Part shown: positions 58,801 through 64,000 of the stretch, one piece after another
How positions within the stretch are numbered: position 1 is the first letter of the stretch
Layout of the letters: every line of letters begins with the position of its first letter
Assembly: GCA_020809705.1 (NCBI GenBank)
Contig: CP085833.1
Location: 2,294,001-2,358,000 of the forward strand
Source of the DNA: Calonectria ilicicola
Lineage: Eukaryota > Ascomycota > Sordariomycetes > Hypocreales > Nectriaceae
Length of the DNA: 64,000 bases
Reading direction: 5' to 3'
Position numbers and translations under genes: made by a program
The notes under the pieces: generated by a model
Seen by the model: only the letters and a program-made list of their open reading frames with translations
The model's database searches: none
Told to the model about the DNA's origin: nothing

Positions 58801-60100
58801 CCACAGACTTGTTGGCCATCTCATCCTGAAGTTCCTCGAGGTCATTTTCTGCCCTCTCCTTCTGGGTTATAGCATCATGCATTTTCGTTTCGGCATCCTC
58901 CATCTTGGTTCTCATGTTTTCAATTTGCTCCTCTAGGCGTCGAATATTATGTTCGAGGTCTCCAATGGTGTCTTTGGCTTCTTCCAGCTCTTCGCTGTGT
59001 TGTGCCTTCTCTTCGAGTTCGGTCATTTTCCTTCGAGAATCTCTGGCTTTGTCCTCCATTTCCTCGAATTTATCCTTGAGATCCTCCAGTTCGTCTTCGC
59101 GCTCGGTAATTATTCGGTCCTTGTCTCGAAGTTCGGCCTCGAGATCTCCGATATCGTCTTTAAGTTTCTCGACCTGGTCGTTGTCCTTCTGGTCTTGTTC
59201 GAGCTGGCGTTGGAGGTCTTCGACATCTGCCTCTCGATGGTCCAACTGTCTTTGCAGCTTTTCGATCTCGGCGCGCTGGTTCTCGTTGGCGTATTTCCGT
59301 TTAGCTCTCTCCTGGAGTTCTAGCATTTGTTGGCGGTAGCTCTCCAGGTCCTTCTCGGCAGTTGTCAGGTGCTTCTTGTATCGGTGTAGTTCTCTTTGCA
59401 TTGTGACCTTGTCCACTTTGAGCTCGGTGTTCTCCTTGAGTGCGGCTTCGCTAAAGCCAGGGCCAGCTTTCCGGAGCGCTTCTTCGAGAAAGTGAATCTT
59501 CAGCTTCAGACCAAAGTTCTCCTTTTCAATCCTATCGATGACGTTCTCTTGTTCTCGTAACGAAAGTTGATTTCCATCTTGAAGAGGGCCTTTGTCTCCG
59601 CCTCTTCGTGGTGGGATTGCAATTGGGGTAGAAGCAGCGCTGCTGTCGACTTGTGGCAGAGTGTTTTCAAGGAACGACTGTTGGCGCGACCCGGTGTACA
59701 TGGATGTGTCCATGCGCGGCAGAGAAGTCACGTCGCCCTCGTCGATTTTGTCCAAGGTAGGTGTATTTGGTGCTGCCGTGCCGTTTTCTTTTCCAAAGCG
59801 CCTCGCACTATTCCTTGTAGCAGATTTTAACAGGGGCGTGAACTCGGCGCCTCCGATGCTTGGAGGCAGATTTCGGCGATCGGCAAGTGGTCCTCTCTGA
59901 CGCGGGGTGCGCAGGTTGATTCCATTGGAGCGGCCGCCGCCATTTCGAAGTTGCTGGATCAAGTCGCCTTCCTTGGGAGGGGATTGGAATGATGCCTCTT
60001 GGGAGATGTCAGCGAAGTCGGGCTGGCGGCTGAGGTAGGTGGCATCCCCAATGTTGGTTCGCGGGGTGTCGAGCGCGCCGCCAAAGTCGGACTGGACCAT
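55881..60100 (-). CDS. pcpA: Spindle pole body coiled-coil protein with CM1 and PACT-like ends (Pcp1/PcpA/Spc110 type), two exons
   Basis: Such proteins anchor gamma-tubulin complexes at the nuclear spindle pole body. Inferred CDS is complement(55881-56178, 56247-60100), 1383 residues. An N-terminal disordered region with TP sites precedes a CM1-type gamma-tubulin-complex-binding motif at about residues 183-215 (LREQENVIDRIEKENFGLKL then IHFLEEALRKAG). Heptad coiled coil fills about 215-1285. After a 68-bp intron, exon 2 encodes NKAQLRELEDIRTNILGNR, a Ser-rich linker and a PACT-like segment (SFLVMARFIARMRISAGEW) ending at a TAG at 55881. If the intron is ignored, the frame runs on to 55733 with unlike sequence. 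CM1 plus a PACT-like end favours Pcp1/PcpA over ApsB/Mto1, but the latter remains possible. Confidence 0.85.
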
Positions 60101-60748
60101 GTTGGTGGGCGCCGGTGAAATGGGCGTGTAACTCTAGAATCTGCGAGTGCCAGGCTGGCGCAGCATGGTTTGGCGACAGAGTACCAGCGTGCGGTGTGAA
60201 ATGAGCGCCGGTCGGGGTGTTGTGTCGCGTGTCGAGGGCTCTCGATGCGGGAATGGGGGGGATTTTGTTGTAAGTCAAGGTCAATACACAATACGATAAG
60301 GCGAGGTACGTATTAGAATTGGCGGTTTGACCGCGTGCGGCCCCATCAAACTGAGCCAGGCGCGTTTTGTTTACTTGGATTCCTTTTTAGGAATAGATGC
60401 GCCACCGCCGAGCCAATTATTGACCAGCACCGAGCGTCCAATCATGTCTAGCGAAAGCAGATGAGTCAGCAGAACATCCGTTCTTGCAACACCCCACCTG
60501 TAGCTTGGACTAGCAATAATCTGCCGCGTCCAGATGGAGACGCACAAGTTTATGAAGCGTTCCTCGAATCAAGACGAGAAGGCACGGCCAGGCATGGCAA
60601 TAATACTACCGTTTGGTTGACCTGCAGTCTATTTGGCCGCTTCCGCCATTATCGTCCCTCGTGTCTCCTCCGGGATTTCCCTATACGAGAAAGTTCGCAT
60701 TCTGCATAACGCTGACCGCCCAAAATCGTCCGAACTCGCAGCCCCGCC
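60101..60748. other. Divergent promoter region
   Basis: About 650 bp between the divergently transcribed spindle-pole-body and F-box genes, presumably containing both promoters. No separate gene seen. Confidence 0.5.
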
Positions 60749-62765
60749 ATGTCGATGGACCAGATCCCAGACGACATAATCCAGCAGGTGCTTTATTATG
60801 TCTCCCCCGAGGACAACCTGTCTAATTTCCAACTCCTATCCCATCGCTTAAAGCGTCTGGCCGACGATGCCGTGCTCTGGAAGTATTACTGTCGGTATGC
60901 TTTCAAATATTGGAGCTCTGAGCATGCAATCCAACGTAAATTGAACGAGAGAGCTTCGGATGTCGGCTGGAAAACCCTGTATGTTCTCCGAAAGCGCCGG
61001 AATTACCAGGCATCTCGGCTTCTGGATGGTGTCCTGTCATCCAGAGTGGGACGTCTGAAGAAGATTGAGCAAATTTGCCAATTGGAATATGACGTCAAAG
61101 AATTTCTTCTTGAGCAGTGTCACGCCGACGACACATACGAGGACGTTTTAGCACGACGGTAATAATTTTGCCATACTACACCTTATTCTATAGCTAATTT
61201 CCCTCCCCGCTAGATATTATGCCAACTCCATACTTGACTCGGTGCATCGAAGCATCGCCATTGAGACCTGGCACCAGATCTTACATGACCCTTCTCAGAG
61301 TCGTGGCCTTGAACGTGCGCTTGGCGCCTTTGATTTATTCGTTCTCCATGATGAACCAGGTGATTTGGATGATGTACGTTAAACCTCAAAACGTTGCTAC
61401 CCAGCGTTAACACATTTGAGTCAGATCACCGGCATGCTTGATGAGATGGCCAATGACTTTCGAGAGAGCTACCCAAATGTAGACATCATGACAACACGAC
61501 ACAAGGCGCTAACTCTCAATCAATGGCTTCGCACCAACGGTTTGACAGGCCTGAGACATCAGGACCAAAACTACCGAAATCTCCGCAACTGCTACATTGG
61601 GCAGGCGCTACGTCACGAAGACCATGAATCCATCCCCATCATCTCCAGTGGTATATTTTGCGCTATCGCAGAAAGATTGGGGATAAAGGCAGAGTGTTGC
61701 TCTTTTCCAACCCATGTTCACGCTGTTGTCTCACCTCAAGAAGGCATGACTTTGGACAACGAACCCATTTGGAAGGTCGACACATATCAGAAAAGGATGT
61801 ATTTAGATCCTTATGGTTCTGATAACGAGGTCCCTGTAACGGAATTGCAATCGATGCTCGCCCAGTTTGGTTGGCAAGCAAACACTGATCTGTTCATGAC
61901 CCCAGTGCCACCAGATTCTATGGCGATGAGGACTGCGCGTAACATCAGAGCCACGGCTTCCAGAGTGTACGAGCTCAGAGACAGTGATGCGGCACAATTA
62001 ACCCGGCTCATTAGCGGAAATGGCCCTGTGAATATGGAGTCTGCTGTTTACTCTGCCCTGTGGGCAGCACTCTTAATGACGCCCGTCGATGTCTTCGCGT
62101 GGGATGAGAACCTAGAGCCCTTTCTGCGCCAGTTTGCCAAGGGCTGGCATGAGGATGCGTGGTTGGTTGAGAAATACCTCATGCCATTGTATGACCAGTT
62201 TATGCCGATTCGAGATGGCCTGCCGCGCAATGGTCCACAGGGATGGGATGACCCTCGAGAAATATTGGGACTGGTCCGGGAAATGGACAATATGTCCCCT
62301 CCCGTATTTCGAAGACCCAGCGAAGGTCCACCGCCGGCGCGATACAAAATTGGACAAGTCTTTCGGCATCGACGTTATGGGTGGATTGGTGTCATCAACG
62401 GTTGGACCGACCAGGGAACACGCCGCCTACCAATGCCTCATACCGTAGCGATTGGTGAGACGCTTGAAGACAGTAGCGATACCGAACTGCCCAGGCCAAT
62501 GCGACCACGAAACCAGGCATTTTATACATGTTTGTCAGTAATCCCAACTTACCCTAGACAGTTCACCCTGTTAACCAATGTACTCAGGAGACGCACAACG
62601 GGAACAGAGCGACACGTAGTTGCGGAAGACAACATTGTGCTTGTAGATGATGCTGAAGAAGTCCCGAGGGATATGTTTGCACTGGCCGGAAAGTTTTTCA
62701 GACGATTTGACAAAGACACATGTAGTTTTGTGTCGAATCTCAGGGAGCAATATCCGGATGATTAA
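60749..62765 (+). CDS. FBXO21-like F-box protein with SirB1 and YccV-like domains, three exons
   Basis: F-box proteins recruit substrates to SCF ubiquitin ligases through Skp1. Inferred exons are 60749-61158, 61214-61373 and 61425-62765, giving 636 residues. The F-box is at residues of about 3-48 (starting QIPDDIIQQVLYYVSPEDN). A SirB1/transglutaminase-like region includes ALTLNQWLRTNGLTG, IPIISSGIFCAIAERLGI and CCSFPTHVHAVV. The C-terminal YccV-like (hemimethylated DNA-binding type) domain begins PARYKIGQVFRHRRYGWIGVI and contains QAFYTCLSVI. This order is that of animal FBXO21. Intron junctions restore ...EDVLAR to RYYANSILDS and ...GDLDD to ITGMLDEM. Target proteins are unknown. Confidence 0.9.
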
Positions 62766-63357
62766 CCCACAGGATGACTTCTCATGGTATTCTTTTTTAC
62801 TTTGTTCTTTTTCTTATTTGCGCTATGGAGTGTGCATTGGAATTGCACACCGGGAAGACCATACTATAAGGTATGGCACATGCCAGGAGTTTGAAAAGGA
62901 TCTATGGGGTTTCAACATCAGCATAGCGTAGGACAATTCATGAGAATGGGGGCGAAAGAAAATTGGCATGATGGCTTTAGGGTATGTGGGACACTTCTAC
63001 ACTTTAAGATATTCTCTCGTTTAATAGTTTAAATCATCGATAATGGAGATTCGCAAATGACAAGATCGGATTCGGCATTTCAAGTGCATGGCCTTTTAGT
63101 CAATTGGAAATGCGTTACCGTCATCTTACGGTTAAAAGTCCGTCGCTGCATGGGTCGCAGATCATATCACAAGATGGAGAGGCATTCCACATATCATCAC
63201 TTGATGTTTGCACAAATTCAAGACACCAGTGTAAATTCAATGAGGAAGTCAGCTGTGCCGGCGGCAATAGCCTAGTGACGATTCTTTTGCGATGATCCTA
63301 CATGTTGGCCCCCGCACTGTTGGCAAAGCCACTCTCACCTCACTATATAATGTAATA
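62766..63357. other. Convergent intergenic region
   Basis: 3' space between the F-box and UCH genes. Short frames at 63057-63295 have no motif. Confidence 0.5.
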
Positions 63358-64000
63358 TTATTTTGCAGCTTTGATAACGTCTTCTAGTACTCCCTTTTCG
63401 GCAAGTTTGGTGACCCACTTATGTAAAGCTGGTCCGTAGTCCTTTTTGCGACCTTTGACCCGCTGTTCATCATCTTCAATCGCCATCATCTCAGCGCGAT
63501 ATTCGCCCATAGCGGCCTTGACTTCTACGGATAACTCTTGATGTAACGTGTATGCATCGCTAGGACTGAAATCTTGACGTGATGTTTTCTCCCGTATACT
63601 TTCTGGAATCTCTGCATTTTCAATGTCTGATTTTGTCAAATCGAACTCAGCGAGCTGTGAGCTATTGTCCATATCGAGAGGTTTGGATTCGACGCCAATG
63701 AGTTCACCAAAGGTGACGCATTCCTTCATTCGGATATGGAGGTGATCAAGTGAGGCGGCGGCTTGAGCAATAGCTTGTGAATGGGAGGCGAAAGGGCTTC
63801 GGCATAATGCAAGAAGGTTGAATGACAATTGGCTCTCCTCATACTGCATCATGCGACCCTCAATTTGTGGTCGCGCAACACTTGTCCAGTCACCCGACGA
63901 TACAACATCTTAAGGAGGGAAAATCAGCAACAATTTCCGTCCATTCATATAAAAATCTCACTTACCTAGTCGGTGTGGTTTGCTTTTTAAACCGTCTAGT
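63358..64000 (-). CDS. uch2: Ubiquitin C-terminal hydrolase, UCH37/Uch2 type (partial, 3' part)
   Basis: The 5' part lies beyond the window. Visible exons are complement(63358-63908) and complement(63966-64000), about 194 codons plus stop. The first visible codons read LDGLKSKPHRLD; the Asp there corresponds to the catalytic Asp of UCH enzymes, while Cys and His are off the window. After a 57-bp intron comes DVVSSGDWTSVARPQIEGRM, typical of the UCH domain end. The C-terminal extension ends RKKDYGPALHKWVTKLAEKG followed by VLEDVIKAAK, the kind of tail by which UCH37/UCHL5 enzymes bind the proteasome. The length of this tail excludes the short UCHL1/Yuh1 type. Confidence 0.88.

Overview
This window looks like chromosomal DNA of a filamentous ascomycete, most likely a Sordariomycete and possibly Hypocreales. 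Introns are short (about 44-170 bp) with GT...AG ends and CTAAC-like branch sites, untranslated leaders are long and pyrimidine-rich, and the conserved genes are fungal (Ldb17, Slm1, Whi5/Nrm1-type repressor, rhodopsin-domain membrane protein, type I metacaspase). The species is an inference; no rRNA or other marker gene is present.

Layout. 0.7-10.2 kb holds three co-directional housekeeping genes: phospholipid:diacylglycerol acyltransferase (LRO1), LDB17 (actin/endocytosis) and SLM1 (TORC2/PIP2 effector). 10.9-13.5 kb is an AT-richer accessory patch with a decayed protein-kinase-like pseudogene and a two-exon gene for a small secreted eight-cysteine protein. 13.8-17.5 kb has GAR1 (H/ACA snoRNP) converging on a 14-TM MFS transporter with a very long N-terminal tail. 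19.5-24.4 kb has an intronless bacterial-type CoA-disulfide/persulfide reductase fused to a rhodanese domain, then a seven-TM rhodopsin-domain protein. 25.7-26.9 kb has a Whi5/Nrm1-type G1/S repressor. After about 5.2 kb with no supportable gene come a metzincin-like peptidase with a jacalin tail (32.0-34.7 kb), phosphatidylserine synthase CHO1 (36.2-37.1 kb), a mucin-like single-TM protein with 17-residue repeats (38.2-40.6 kb) and an unrecognised conserved-looking protein (44.1-45.9 kb). About 6.8 kb without a supportable gene precedes the metacaspase (52.7-54.9 kb). The right end has a spindle-pole-body coiled-coil protein with CM1 and PACT-like ends (55.9-60.1 kb), an FBXO21-like F-box protein (60.7-62.8 kb) and the 3' part of a UCH37-type deubiquitinase that runs off the window.

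There are no operons; each gene is its own unit. Themes include lipid synthesis (LRO1, CHO1), membrane/actin signalling (LDB17, SLM1), cell-cycle and microtubule control (Whi5/Nrm1, Pcp1-like) and protein turnover (F-box, UCH, metacaspase, metallopeptidase). Splice sites were assigned by eye from frame continuity, motif continuity and GT/AG signals. The least usual content is the cysteine-rich secreted protein with its overlapping upstream ORF, the decayed kinase beside it, and the possibly transferred reductase-rhodanese fusion.
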